Assembly (NCBI GenBank): GCA_035528575.1
Contig: DATKYK010000024.1
Location: forward strand, 1 to 64,000
Length of the DNA stretch: 64,000 nt
Reading direction: 5' to 3'
Source: Dehalococcoidia bacterium
Lineage (GTDB): Bacteria > Chloroflexota > Dehalococcoidia > E44-bin15
Shown piece by piece: positions 27,131 through 35,979 of this stretch. Under the pieces are notes generated by a model. That model ran no database searches. It saw nothing but the letters and a program-made list of their open reading frames with translations, and was not told the origin of the DNA. Made by a program: the position numbers and the translations under genes. Each line of letters starts with the position of its first letter. Position 1 is the first letter of the stretch.

Positions 27131-28852
27131 TTACTTATCAGCCTGCCCTTTTTGCATCTCGCCATGCTTGGTCTTCTCCTGCTCCACCAGTACCCGGCGC
27201 AGCACCTTGCCTATTAGGGACTTGGGCAGCTGACCGGTGAATTCTATGAGCTTGGGCACCTTGTAGCGAGCCAGGCGGGATCGGCAGAACTCGATTATCT
27301 CATCCTCTGTGGCACTCTCTCCCTCCTTGAGCACGATAGCCACCTTCACCGTCTGCCCCCGATACGGGTCGGGGACGCCATAACACGCCGCCTCCTTGAC
27401 CTTGGGATGCTCGTAGAGGACCTCCTCTACATCGCGAGGATAGATATTAAAGCCGCCAGCTATAATCATCTCCTTCTTGCGATCTACTATGAATAAGAAA
27501 CCATCTTCATCCATCCTGGCCAGGTCACCGGTATAGAGCCACCCACCACGTAGTACCATCTCCGTCTCCTCGGGCCGGTTCCAGTACCCCTTCATCACCT
27601 GTGGTGCCCTGATTACTAGCTCTCCTACCTCGCCCAGGGGCATCTCCTCCTCGCCAGTCTCCGCGTCCATTATCTTCACCTCCACATTGGGGATAGGCAC
27701 CCCTATGCTTCCCACCTTGCGTATTCCCATAATGGGTGTCGCGGTGACAACAACCGGAGCCTCGCTCAGGCCATAGCCCTCCGCCAGCTTGCCTCCAGTG
27801 AGCCTCTCGAACTCCTGCTGCACCTCCAGCGGCAGCGGCGCCGCTCCGCTAGTGCAGGCCTTAATAGAACGCAAATCATACTTGTTCACTTCGGCAAAGT
27901 TGTTGATGGCTACATACATGGTGGGCACGCCGGGGAAGAAAGCGGGCCGGTATTTATTGATGGCCTTAAGCACCTGCTCTATCTCAAAGCGGGGCAGCAA
28001 TATCATAGCAGAGCCAGTGAGCGCGGAAAAATGCATTACCGTAACCATGCCATACACATGAAAGAGTGGCATCACCCCCATGACCACCTCCTCCCCCTGA
28101 TTTCGGTTTACGGATAGCGCCCAACCTCTCATCTGGTAGACGTTGGCAACCACGTTGCGGTGTGTGGCTACCGCAGCCTTGCTGATACCCGTGGTACCCC
28201 CCGTATACTGGAACATAGCAACGTCGTCAGGGCCTGTCTTCACCGCAGGCGGTGTGGGGCTGAAGCGACGTAACAGCTCCTGGAACTTATATATCCCCTT
28301 TACCCTGGGGATTCTGACGCGATGCCCCTCCTGTCTTTCCATAAAAGCCACAAACGCCTTCCGGCTCTGCTGTGGCAGGTACTCCTTGATATTGGTCACG
28401 ATCACGTTTTTCAGTCTAGTTCGTTCCTTCAGTCCCATTATTGTCTTGTAGAATAGGCTCAGTACGATGATGGTCTCTGCACCACAGTCTTTGAACTGCA
28501 ACTCCATCTCCCGCGGTGAGTACAGGGGATTGGTAGCTACCACTATGGCTCCCACCTTGAGCACAGCGTAGTAGCTGATGACGAACTGGGGACAATTGGG
28601 CAGGAGCAGGGCTACCCTATCACCCTTCTTGACCCCCATTTCCAGGAGGGCGTTGGCCAGCCTGTTAGTCTGCCGGTCCAGTTCCCCATAGGTCATAAAC
28701 GATTCGTCGTTGAAAGCCCCGGGGAAGATGATAGCGTTACAATCTGTATAAACCTGCGCTGAATCCTCTAACAGTTGCTGCAGGGTGATATTGGGATAAT
28801 TCATAGCATGAGGTACCCCAGGGTCATAGTTTTTAAGCCATATCTTCTCCAC
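27131..28852 (-). CDS. Long-chain acyl-CoA synthetase (AMP-forming)
   Basis: 573-residue adenylate-forming ligase of the FadD type, activating fatty or related carboxylic acids to acyl-CoA at the expense of ATP to AMP. Visible motifs: YTGGTTGISKAAV (P-loop-like A3, about 218-230), the GYGLSEAPVV substrate/AMP region, YTGDLARMDEDGFLFIVDRKKEMI (A7-A8) and PKSLIGKVLRR with the C-terminal catalytic Lys. The start is GTG behind GAGGAGG. It is upstream, on the same strand, of the acyl-CoA dehydrogenase and hydrolase region, so it belongs to a fatty acid or acyl degradation set. Confidence 0.92.
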   Translation of the reverse strand: MEKIWLKNYDPGVPHAMNYPNITLQQLLEDSAQVYTDCNAIIFPGAFNDESFMTYGELDRQTNRLANALLEMGVKKGDRVALLLPNCPQFVISYYAVLKVGAIVVATNPLYSPREMELQFKDCGAETIIVLSLFYKTIMGLKERTRLKNVIVTNIKEYLPQQSRKAFVAFMERQEGHRVRIPRVKGIYKFQELLRRFSPTPPAVKTGPDDVAMFQYTGGTTGISKAAVATHRNVVANVYQMRGWALSVNRNQGEEVVMGVMPLFHVYGMVTVMHFSALTGSAMILLPRFEIEQVLKAINKYRPAFFPGVPTMYVAINNFAEVNKYDLRSIKACTSGAAPLPLEVQQEFERLTGGKLAEGYGLSEAPVVVTATPIMGIRKVGSIGVPIPNVEVKIMDAETGEEEMPLGEVGELVIRAPQVMKGYWNRPEETEMVLRGGWLYTGDLARMDEDGFLFIVDRKKEMIIAGGFNIYPRDVEEVLYEHPKVKEAACYGVPDPYRGQTVKVAIVLKEGESATEDEIIEFCRSRLARYKVPKLIEFTGQLPKSLIGKVLRRVLVEQEKTKHGEMQKGQADK

Positions 28853-29177
28853 GGTGGCCTCCTCTCGTATCCTTTAACACATGTTGAGGGTGGAACCCAA
28901 CTTCCCCCAAACCCCACCCGAAGAGTAACACCCTGCTACCTCTGGAGTTACATTACCATTACATGCGGTATCTACTTTTTATGGAAGTATTCAATTACTA
29001 ATTGTCTCTTCGCAGCCAGTGAAGTGCCGGCAGTCGGTCAGGCGCATGGCTGAGACACCGACACCAGAGCCGGACCCGGCGATCATATGGTCAAGGTATT
29101 TTATGATTGTGTACCCGTAGCAGCAATAATACTCACCTACGCCATTTTAAAGCCTACTGGAAAATATCGCCTTTTTG
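28853..29177. other. Intergenic region between acyl-CoA synthetase and acyl-CoA dehydrogenase genes
   Basis: 325 bases, no supported gene. It should contain the promoter for the minus-strand acyl-CoA synthetase; I see no clear hexamers or strong hairpin. Confidence 0.4.
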
Positions 29178-30962
29178 CTAGCAGAGATATCTTCCCACCT
29201 CTATGATCCCGTCAGCAATGTCCCTCCTCAACTGAACGCCGTTTACAGGGGTGAACTGCGAGACCTTCCGCAGCGTCGCCAGTTGACTGTCAAGCGCCTC
29301 CCCCGTCTCCATTGCCGCCAGTATCTGACGGGCATAGCTCCTTACTCTAACCATGGCATCGTTCACGTAGAGCCGAACCATGTCAATCTTCATCTTGGAC
29401 TGCTGCTCCCCGGAAGACTCGATAGACTTCAGCGCTCTCAGAAGACCGCTCTCCATGGCATATACCTCCTGGGCAATGTCAGACAGCAGTCCCAGGATCT
29501 CCTGCTCCTCCTCCAGGGCCATTCCGTACTTCTGCGCCGCACCACCACACAGGAACAGGAATATCTTCTTTGCCCTCTCGACGAGCCTACTCTGGTATCC
29601 CAGGAGACCATCGCCCGAAGCGGGAGAGAGAGGCCCCATTGCTGGCATCTCCTCTCTCACCTTCTCTGCCACGGACAGCAGTGGTATCTCGTTCTTCAAT
29701 GCCTTCCTCACAAGCTGTCCGATGATGAGCAGCCGATTTATCTCATTTGTCCCCTCGAATATCCTGAATATCCGGTTATCCCGATAGATCCTTTCCACCG
29801 GGTATTCCTCACAATATCCGTAGCCCCCATATATTTGAACCGCCTCATCTCCCACATAGTCCAGTATCTCCGAGCAGTAGACCTTATTGATGGAGCATTC
29901 AACCACGTACTCAAATATGCTGTTTGCACTCTGGCGGCCGATGTCCTCTGCATTGCGGTCCACGGTGGCAAAGCTCGCGTCAATGAGCCCGCCGGTGCGA
30001 TAGACCATGCTCTCCGCCATATATGTCTTTGTCGCCATCTCGGCGATCTTGTGTTTTATCAGCCCGAACTGGCATATGGGCTTACCGAACTGCACCCTTT
30101 CCTTGGAGTATCCCACGCTGCTCTCTATGGCCAGCTTGGCTACCCCTACCGATCCAGCGCCCAGCTTGAATCTGCCCAGGTTGAGAATGTTGAAGGCTAC
30201 TATGTGTCCCCTGCCGATCTCATAGACAAGATTCTCCACCGGCACCTTGGCACCGTCGAGGAATATGCTGCACGTGGAGGAGCCGCGAAGCCCCATCTTC
30301 TTCTCCTCCGCCCCGAAGGATATCCCCTCGAAGTCCCTCTCCAATATGAAGGCAGTCATCTTGTCACCATCGATCTTGGCATAGGTGAAGATGATGTCGG
30401 CAAATCCACCATTGGTGACATACTGCTTGGTGCCACTGAGCTTATAGTATTTACCGTCGGGCGATAGAACCGCCGTGGTCTGTATCGCCATAGCGTCGGT
30501 GCCCGCCCCCGGCTCGGTAAGCGCATAGGCTCCGAGCTTTTCACCTGTAGCCAGAGATGGAAGGTACTTCTCCTTCTGTGCCTTGTTGCCAAAGAAGACA
30601 AGCGGCATCGAGCCGATGCCGGTGTGGTCATTTAACGCCAGCCCGAAGGAACCGGAAAGCGCCGAGTACTCGCAAACCAGCAGGGAGGCTATATAGTCCA
30701 TCTCCGAGCCGCCGTATTCCTCCTCGATATCCACCCCCAAAAACCCCAGCTCCCCCGCCTTAAGCATCAGCTTGCGGGTGAGCTCCCAGTCTTTGTGCTC
30801 CAGCACATCTATATTGGGCACTATCTCATTCCTGATAAAGCTATCGACGGTTTTGATTAACATCAGGTGCTCTTCGCTGAAGTCCTCGGGCGTAAAAACC
30901 TCTGCAGCAGGCGTCTCTTCCATGAAAAATGAGCTGCCCTTTCTGATCGTCTTCTCTTTCAT
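29178..30962 (-). CDS. Acyl-CoA dehydrogenase with C-terminal extension
   Basis: 594-residue FAD acyl-CoA dehydrogenase of the longer type (about 590 residues versus 380 for classical enzymes). The ACAD core spans about residues 20-415: GAYALTEPGAGTDAMA (substrate/FAD loop), KQYVTNGGFADI, and the C-terminal QIYGGYGYCEEYPVERIYRD and FEGTNEINRLLI signatures. The extra ~170-residue helical domain resembles that of long-chain enzymes such as VLCAD, where it aids membrane or dimer contacts. GTAAGGAGGAAG precedes the ATG. It oxidises an acyl-CoA to enoyl-CoA, passing electrons to ETF; no ETF genes lie in this window. Confidence 0.92.
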   Translation of the reverse strand: MKEKTIRKGSSFFMEETPAAEVFTPEDFSEEHLMLIKTVDSFIRNEIVPNIDVLEHKDWELTRKLMLKAGELGFLGVDIEEEYGGSEMDYIASLLVCEYSALSGSFGLALNDHTGIGSMPLVFFGNKAQKEKYLPSLATGEKLGAYALTEPGAGTDAMAIQTTAVLSPDGKYYKLSGTKQYVTNGGFADIIFTYAKIDGDKMTAFILERDFEGISFGAEEKKMGLRGSSTCSIFLDGAKVPVENLVYEIGRGHIVAFNILNLGRFKLGAGSVGVAKLAIESSVGYSKERVQFGKPICQFGLIKHKIAEMATKTYMAESMVYRTGGLIDASFATVDRNAEDIGRQSANSIFEYVVECSINKVYCSEILDYVGDEAVQIYGGYGYCEEYPVERIYRDNRIFRIFEGTNEINRLLIIGQLVRKALKNEIPLLSVAEKVREEMPAMGPLSPASGDGLLGYQSRLVERAKKIFLFLCGGAAQKYGMALEEEQEILGLLSDIAQEVYAMESGLLRALKSIESSGEQQSKMKIDMVRLYVNDAMVRVRSYARQILAAMETGEALDSQLATLRKVSQFTPVNGVQLRRDIADGIIEVGRYLC

Positions 30963-31332
30963 ATCTTCCTCCTTACTTCTTTTTCACTAGTTAATTATAC
31001 CTTCTATCCCCCTGCCACTTCCGGTGCACATGGCGAATACCCGTTGCCCTGATTCTTTACGGTGGCGCTGCGATAATAGCCTTTTACTCAGAGCTTGTCA
31101 AGTTGTTGTACTCGTCCAGTACATTAGTGACGCTATCCATCCCCATGGGGTTATGGTAATTCTACATTCCCGCCATTTCATCCCATGTTACTCTAAGCAA
31201 ATCGAAGAATCTCAATGGAGATTCTTCGGTCGCTTAACTCCCTCAGAACGTACTAGGAGGTTTCTTCAAATAGCCCCGGGAAACGGTTACACCGTATCAC
31301 TAATGATTTGACTTCCCCCCAGAACTTCAGCT
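30963..31332. other. Intergenic region with strong hairpin
   Basis: 370 bases upstream of the acyl-CoA dehydrogenase gene. A 95-codon plus-strand frame (31024-31311) spans the hairpin and is not credible. The hairpin at 31203-31228 is listed separately. Confidence 0.45.
31203..31228. repeat. 11-bp inverted repeat hairpin, possible dispersed-repeat remnant
   Basis: CGAAGAATCTC and GAGATTCTTCG form an uninterrupted 11-bp stem with loop AATG. The right flank GGTCGCTTAACTCCCTCAG resembles the edge of small dispersed repeats seen in related genomes. There is no T-run, so it is not a clear terminator. Confidence 0.5.
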
Positions 31333-32142
31333 TCAACTACCGCCTAGAAAATCCAGGACCTCTTTATTAAATCTTCCCCTCATCTCCATAAAAAATGCAT
31401 GCGAGCCACCCTCAACCCTGACTAACCTGGCACCAGGTATCCTCTCTGCCAGCACCTCTGAAGAGCGAAACGGTATGAGCCTATCCCCGGTCCCAGCTAT
31501 CACCAATGTAGGAGCTTTTATCTGGTGTAGCCTGTCCAGAGTACTATGAGCCATAGCAGCTTCTACCTGTCCGCTAATGGCCTGGACTTCCCGAAATCTA
31601 AGGTATATTTTCGTTAAGGGCACGAGAAACATCTTGAACAGCCTTTTATTAAAAGATAACGTGATTACTTCACTCATTATTCTTCGCATATCTACACTTC
31701 TGAGGTCCTTAATATCAGCCTCAGTGAAAGCGGAACCATGACCCATGTTTTCTACGGCACTGCCGTTAGCATGCCCTATCTCTGCAAAAGTGCTCGCCAG
31801 GATGAGCTTCCTCACCCTATCCGGGTAATTAATGGACATCTCCTGGGCAATTATGCCCCCTAAAGAGACCCCAAGTACGTGAGCTTTATCAACCCCGAGA
31901 TAGTCCAGCAAAGCTCTGGTGTCATCCGCCATTGTCCTGACGGTATAGTGCTGGCTCGTTTTATCGCTCTTTCCCACACCCCTGTTATCCAATGTAATCA
32001 CCCGGTAGTATTTGCTGAAAGCACGGGTTTGGAAAATCCAACCTGATCTAGCTCCACCAAGCCCCTGTATTAGGACCAGAGGCTCTCCCTGACCGCAAAC
32101 ATCATAATCGATATTGACTCCATTCACATTTGCTTTGGTCAT
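31333..32142 (-). CDS. Alpha/beta hydrolase
   Basis: 269 residues, small alpha/beta hydrolase. The catalytic triad is visible: nucleophile Ser in GVSLGGII (about residue 95), Asp in GTGDRLIP (about 217) and His in EGGSHAFF (about 247). An HG-like oxyanion segment, LIQGLGGARSGW, sits near residues 25-36. This layout fits esterases, lactonases or carboxylic ester hydrolases similar to 3-oxoadipate enol-lactonase. GGGGGTGAT lies before the ATG. It may supply acids to the neighbouring acyl-CoA synthetase. Confidence 0.85.
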   Translation of the reverse strand: MTKANVNGVNIDYDVCGQGEPLVLIQGLGGARSGWIFQTRAFSKYYRVITLDNRGVGKSDKTSQHYTVRTMADDTRALLDYLGVDKAHVLGVSLGGIIAQEMSINYPDRVRKLILASTFAEIGHANGSAVENMGHGSAFTEADIKDLRSVDMRRIMSEVITLSFNKRLFKMFLVPLTKIYLRFREVQAISGQVEAAMAHSTLDRLHQIKAPTLVIAGTGDRLIPFRSSEVLAERIPGARLVRVEGGSHAFFMEMRGRFNKEVLDFLGGS

Positions 32143-32551
32143 TTTATATCACCCCCATTAGCACATTGACCGCTTTACCCGCCTTGCATCTGTAATTCCC
32201 TAACGTCACCATATATATATGTATATGTTTAATAACCGATTTCCCGTTCTTACTTCTACCACCTGCAGGTAGCTTTGTCAATACCACCAGCTCAGCCTTA
32301 TATATCCCGCAAGTATGATACATTATTTATTGAATGAACTGATAGAAGTCGGCTGCTGGTTGCAAGAGAAACAGCATCCAGATAGGCATTTCACAATTAT
32401 AATTGCCGTTACCTACAATTTGTCAAAGAGGCGTGAAGAAAGACGTCTTGAAGCGCTGGTGTGGACTGAGCTTGAGAAAGCACCTATTCTCTCCATCTTT
32501 GACCTAGACATCATTTGGAAAGCCCTCTTGTCTCTACCTTGGAGACTCTCC

Positions 32552-32581
32552 TTGACAGACACCTCACATATATAGTAGTAT
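32552..32581 (+). promoter_or_regulatory. Sigma70-type promoter candidate for the corrinoid operon
   Basis: TTGACA at 32552-32557 and TAGTAT at 32576-32581 with an 18-base spacer. The same hexamer pair with 17-base spacers occurs upstream of the selenoprotein gene and of the giant surface-protein gene. Confidence 0.5.
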
Positions 32582-32641
32582 ATAGGCGGAAGATATCTAT
32601 AAGCGTGTCGTCCGGATCCGTGTAATAGCTTAGCCCTCTAC

Positions 32642-32668
32642 CACAGGTGCAAAACAGAAACACCTGTG
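32642..32668 (+). promoter_or_regulatory. Leader hairpin 1
   Basis: Perfect 8-bp inverted repeat CACAGGTG and CACCTGTG with an 11-base A-rich loop, about 60 bases downstream of the promoter candidate. It could be an operator half-site pair or an RNA hairpin. Confidence 0.45.
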
Positions 32669-32740
32669 ATTTCCTCCCTCAAAACCCCGAAGCTAACTGC
32701 AGGTTGCCTCATGCGCAATTACCCCCCAAAAATGCCCCCT

Positions 32741-32773
32741 CGCTAGCCACAGTCCGATAGTGGCTCTGTAGCG
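32741..32773 (+). promoter_or_regulatory. Leader hairpin 2
   Basis: CGCTA and TAGCG close an outer stem, AGCCAC and GTGGCT an inner one, with a 9-base loop. The two stems share one base and are separated by a 3-base bulge on the right side. Stable RNA structure; function unknown. Confidence 0.4.
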
Positions 32774-33023
32774 GACAGCTTACGTAACGTGAGCTCGTGA
32801 GCGCATTGAGAATAGCGCACTCTAGACTGCTATGGGAAGCTTGTGGGTGCGTTAAGGGAGGAAGAAGCGTACTTTTGTCTGATGCTAGCTGATTTTTAAC
32901 CGTTGAAAGTAACAAGCGCAGATCTGGATGATATGCCCCGGCGTCTAAATCATAAAAGAGAGATGTAATCCCAGTAAGGGAACTTTCGATGCCTGGATGA
33001 TGCCGGTGATATTAGGAGGTCCC

Positions 33024-33707
33024 ATGGTAAAAGCGATAAAAGACTTCAAGATAGAGATAGACAAAGAGAAGGTGTGCCGTAACCTGGGCTACCAGAATGG
33101 TCATGGCCCATCTTCGTCTATCTCGTCGATGATAGATGAGGAGATAGATGAGGCCTACAGCCTCATCCAGCCATCTTGCTTCTACCGGATGATGGATATA
33201 AGTCGCATACGTCGACCCCGGGTTACCCTGGTGAACGGCATAACTTTTAGTATAACCAGCGAGGTGCTTAGCTGGGTGCTATACCCCTGTAAGAAGGCAG
33301 TCATATTCGTGGCCAGCATTGGCCAGGGACTGGAGGAGAGAGCAGAGCAAGTTATGGAGGAAGGGCACTTACTGAAGGCTACCCTGCTCGATGCCATAGG
33401 CTCGGAGGCGACGGAAAAGGTAGCCTACCATCTTCAGGAAAGGGTTCGAGATCTTGCCAATTTGGATGAAGCGGAGATAACGCTGCGCTACAGCCCCGGC
33501 TATTGTGACTGGGATATCACCCAGCAGAGGGTTCTCTTTGAGGCCATGGACTCGGCTCCCATCGGTGTGGACCTAACCGAGGAATGCCTGATGTTGCCCC
33601 GCAAATCGATATCCGGCATCATCGGCCTTGGCTGGGGTGAGAAACGCCGTCTCAAGCTTTCGCCCTGCCAGTTCTGCACCAGTCAGGATTGTCAGAACAG
33701 GAGATGA
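33024..33707 (+). CDS. MetH-activation-domain-like protein of the corrinoid operon
   Basis: 227 residues from the ATG at 33024, which has AGGAGGT ideally placed; an upstream in-frame ATG at 32997 has no site. The protein resembles the vitamin B12-dependent methionine synthase activation domain: a LYPCKKAVIFVASIGQGLE core, LLDAIGSEATEKVAYHLQE helix, RYSPGYCDWDI motif that contacts SAM/cobalamin in MetH, and a Cys-containing end (SPCQFC-TSQDC). Such stand-alone proteins accompany MttB-type genes and are presumed to bind or reactivate the corrinoid protein, replacing a RamA-type activase, which is absent here. It overlaps the next gene's ribosome binding site. Confidence 0.85.
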   Translation: MVKAIKDFKIEIDKEKVCRNLGYQNGHGPSSSISSMIDEEIDEAYSLIQPSCFYRMMDISRIRRPRVTLVNGITFSITSEVLSWVLYPCKKAVIFVASIGQGLEERAEQVMEEGHLLKATLLDAIGSEATEKVAYHLQERVRDLANLDEAEITLRYSPGYCDWDITQQRVLFEAMDSAPIGVDLTEECLMLPRKSISGIIGLGWGEKRRLKLSPCQFCTSQDCQNRR

Positions 33708-33708
33708 T

Positions 33709-35142
33709 TTGACCAGGAAAGGACTTGAAGGTGGTAAATACAAGCCGCTATCTGAGGACGATATATCCCAAATCCACGATACCTCGATGCGGGTGTTCGA
33801 GGAGGTGGGCTTTCAGGTAAATTCAAAAAAGGGGCTTGCCTTTTTCCGGGATGCCGGGGCTACGATAGAAGACAACATCGTGAGGCTGCCCCGGCAGACA
33901 GTGATGGAACTTATCGACCGGGCACCCTCGGAGGTTACCCTTTACGGCCGTAAACCGGAGCACAGTATAACACTTGGCGGGACCAGAGTATATGCCGGCA
34001 CCGGGGGAACCGCTCTTCATATAATCGATACGCAGTCTGGGGAACGCCGCCAGGCTACCTTAAACGACCTGAAGCGTATCGCCAAGCTCGTCGATAGCCT
34101 GGAGAACATCCACTTCTTCCTGCTGCCTACCTACCCCAACGATGTCCCCACAGAGGATGTAGATGCCAACCGCTTCTTTGCCGGCCTGGACAACACCTCC
34201 AAGCATATAATGGGAGGGGTTTACACACAGGATGGCATAGAGCGGGTAATCCGCATGGCACAGACCATCGCCGGCTCAGCGGTCAAGCTTCGCCAGGAGC
34301 CATTCATCTCTATGATAATCTGCGCCATCAGCCCGCTGAAGATAGATGCGGTCTACGGGGATATGCTTATAACCATTGCCCAGACCGGAATCCCCGTAGC
34401 GCTTCCCGCGGAGCCACTCTGCGGCGCGACCTCTCCGGTGACCCTGGCCAGCAACCTGGTGATACAGAATGTGGACTCCCTCGCCGAGGTATGCCTGGCC
34501 CAGCTGGTGAACCCCGGCATGCCGGCAATCTTCGGCTCTGTCGCCTCCATAGCCGATTTCCGCGACCTGAAATACATTACCGGGGCCATCGAAATGGGCT
34601 TACTGAATGCTGCCAGCGCTCAGATAGCCCAGTTCTACCAACTACCCTTCTATGCCACCGCCGGCATGTCCGACGCCAAGACCGTCGATGCTCAGTGCGG
34701 CTATGAGTCGGCGCTCTCCACCCTGCTCTGCGCCCTGAGCGGAGCCAACTTCATCCACGATGCCGCCGGCCTTCTGGACTTCGCCCTCAGCGCCAGCTAC
34801 GAGAAGTACGTAGTAGATAACGAGATCCTGGGGATGGTGATGCGGGCGGTGGAGGGCATAAAGGTGGACGAGGATACCCTTGCCTTTGACCTCATCAAGA
34901 GCGTAGGGCCCGGGGGTAACTTCGTTTCCGCCAGGCATACCAGGAAGCACATGCGCACCGAGCATTACCAGCCCGCACTCAGCGACAGGGAGCACCTGGA
35001 GGAATGGCAGGCCAGAGGAAGTAGGGACACCTTCTCCCGTGCCAGGGACCGGGTTGAGCAAATCCTTGCCTCTCCCGGTTACCGGCTTCCGGATGAGGTA
35101 AGACAAAGGATTTTAAAGGAGATTTCTGGTATACTAGATTAA
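33709..35142 (+). CDS. MttB-family corrinoid methyltransferase without pyrrolysine (copy 1)
   Basis: 477 residues from a TTG at 33709, chosen because AGGAG sits six bases upstream and the result matches the family's usual N-terminus (KGLEGGKYKPLSEDD). It is a TIM-barrel trimethylamine methyltransferase homologue. The frame is uninterrupted, with no in-frame amber codon, so it is a non-pyrrolysine member like the glycine betaine, proline betaine or carnitine demethylases (MtgB, MtpB, MtcB). Conserved features include YAGTGGTALHIID, the LDNTSKHIMGGVY segment and the GAISPLK/LPAEPLCGATSPVT region. It transfers a methyl group from a quaternary amine to the operon's corrinoid protein. The exact amine is unknown. 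Confidence 0.9.
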   Translation: MTRKGLEGGKYKPLSEDDISQIHDTSMRVFEEVGFQVNSKKGLAFFRDAGATIEDNIVRLPRQTVMELIDRAPSEVTLYGRKPEHSITLGGTRVYAGTGGTALHIIDTQSGERRQATLNDLKRIAKLVDSLENIHFFLLPTYPNDVPTEDVDANRFFAGLDNTSKHIMGGVYTQDGIERVIRMAQTIAGSAVKLRQEPFISMIICAISPLKIDAVYGDMLITIAQTGIPVALPAEPLCGATSPVTLASNLVIQNVDSLAEVCLAQLVNPGMPAIFGSVASIADFRDLKYITGAIEMGLLNAASAQIAQFYQLPFYATAGMSDAKTVDAQCGYESALSTLLCALSGANFIHDAAGLLDFALSASYEKYVVDNEILGMVMRAVEGIKVDEDTLAFDLIKSVGPGGNFVSARHTRKHMRTEHYQPALSDREHLEEWQARGSRDTFSRARDRVEQILASPGYRLPDEVRQRILKEISGILD

Positions 35143-35148
35143 TTTATC

Positions 35149-35952
35149 ATGCTTATTATCGGTGAGAAAATAAACGCAACCAACAAGCGAGTAGCAGGGG
35201 CAATCGTCAACAAGGACGCCGCCTTTATCCAGGAACTGGCCCGCCAGCAGTCGGATGCCGGTGCAAGCTACATAGATGTGAACGCCGGAACGGGGCAGGG
35301 CGCGGAGCAGGAGATCGCAGGCCTGAAATGGGCTATAGATACGGTTCAGAGTGTGACCGATTTACCCCTGTGCCTGGACAGCTCGGACCCCCAGGCGCTA
35401 CTGGCAGCAATGGCACACTACCAGGGCTCCAAAGCCATGATAAACTCGGTCAATGCAGAGCCGGGAAAACTGGAACCCCTCGGGCGTCTGGCAGCAGAGC
35501 GCCAGGTGCCACTGGTGGCCCTGGTTATGGGAGAGAGAGGTATACCCGGCAGTGTGGAGGAGCGTCTATCCGCAGCAGACCTAATAGTGACCCACCTTAC
35601 TCGTCTGGGTGTGAGGGAGGACCAGTTATTCTTTGACCCCCTGTTGCTTCCCATCTCGGTGGATACCAGTCAGGGGCTGGTAACTCTGAAGACTATCCAG
35701 CAGCTTAAATCCCGTTACCCATCCGCAAACACAGTTATCGGGCTAAGCAACGTTTCCTTCGGTCTTCCCAACCGGGGTATAGTGAACCATGCCTTCCTGT
35801 TAATGGCAATCTCCGCGGGGCTCGATGCCGCTATCCTGGATCCCCTCGATGCAAAGGTAATGAGCTTTGTCAGGGTTGCCGATATGCTCACCGGCAAAGA
35901 CCCTGCCTGCAAAGGCTTCATTAAGGCGCACCGAAAAGGTTTATTGTTATAG
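35149..35952 (+). CDS. Pterin-binding methyltransferase (MtgA/AcsE-like)
   Basis: 267-residue TIM barrel of the methyltetrahydrofolate methyltransferase family. Landmarks: IIGEKINATNKRV at the N-terminus, GASYIDVNAGTG, the pterin-contacting LCLDSSDP and MINSVNAE, and IGLSNVSFGLPNR near residue 200. It moves the methyl group between methyl-corrinoid and tetrahydrofolate. In glycine betaine users the homologue MtgA performs methyl-Co(III) to THF transfer; in this operon, placed between two MttB genes and with the corrinoid protein, the same role is likely. It starts 6 bases after the first MttB gene. Confidence 0.92.
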   Translation: MLIIGEKINATNKRVAGAIVNKDAAFIQELARQQSDAGASYIDVNAGTGQGAEQEIAGLKWAIDTVQSVTDLPLCLDSSDPQALLAAMAHYQGSKAMINSVNAEPGKLEPLGRLAAERQVPLVALVMGERGIPGSVEERLSAADLIVTHLTRLGVREDQLFFDPLLLPISVDTSQGLVTLKTIQQLKSRYPSANTVIGLSNVSFGLPNRGIVNHAFLLMAISAGLDAAILDPLDAKVMSFVRVADMLTGKDPACKGFIKAHRKGLLL

Positions 35953-35979
35953 TAGCGAATATATGAGGAGTGATGTAAA

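Larger units (their letters stand above)
32143..33013. other. Long leader region upstream of the corrinoid operon
   Basis: About 870 bases without a supported gene (short frames at 32315-32575 and, on the minus strand, 32709-32915 lack start signals). It contains an AT-rich run around 32210-32235, a promoter candidate at 32552-32581, and two clear hairpins at 32642-32668 and 32741-32773. If the promoter is right, the operon mRNA has a 5' leader of roughly 430 bases. By eye it does not match the cobalamin riboswitch. Confidence 0.5.

Noticed and set aside
32552-33013. Cobalamin riboswitch before the corrinoid operon
   Set aside because: Hairpins are present but I could not find the conserved B12-box-type segments; left as an unclassified leader.
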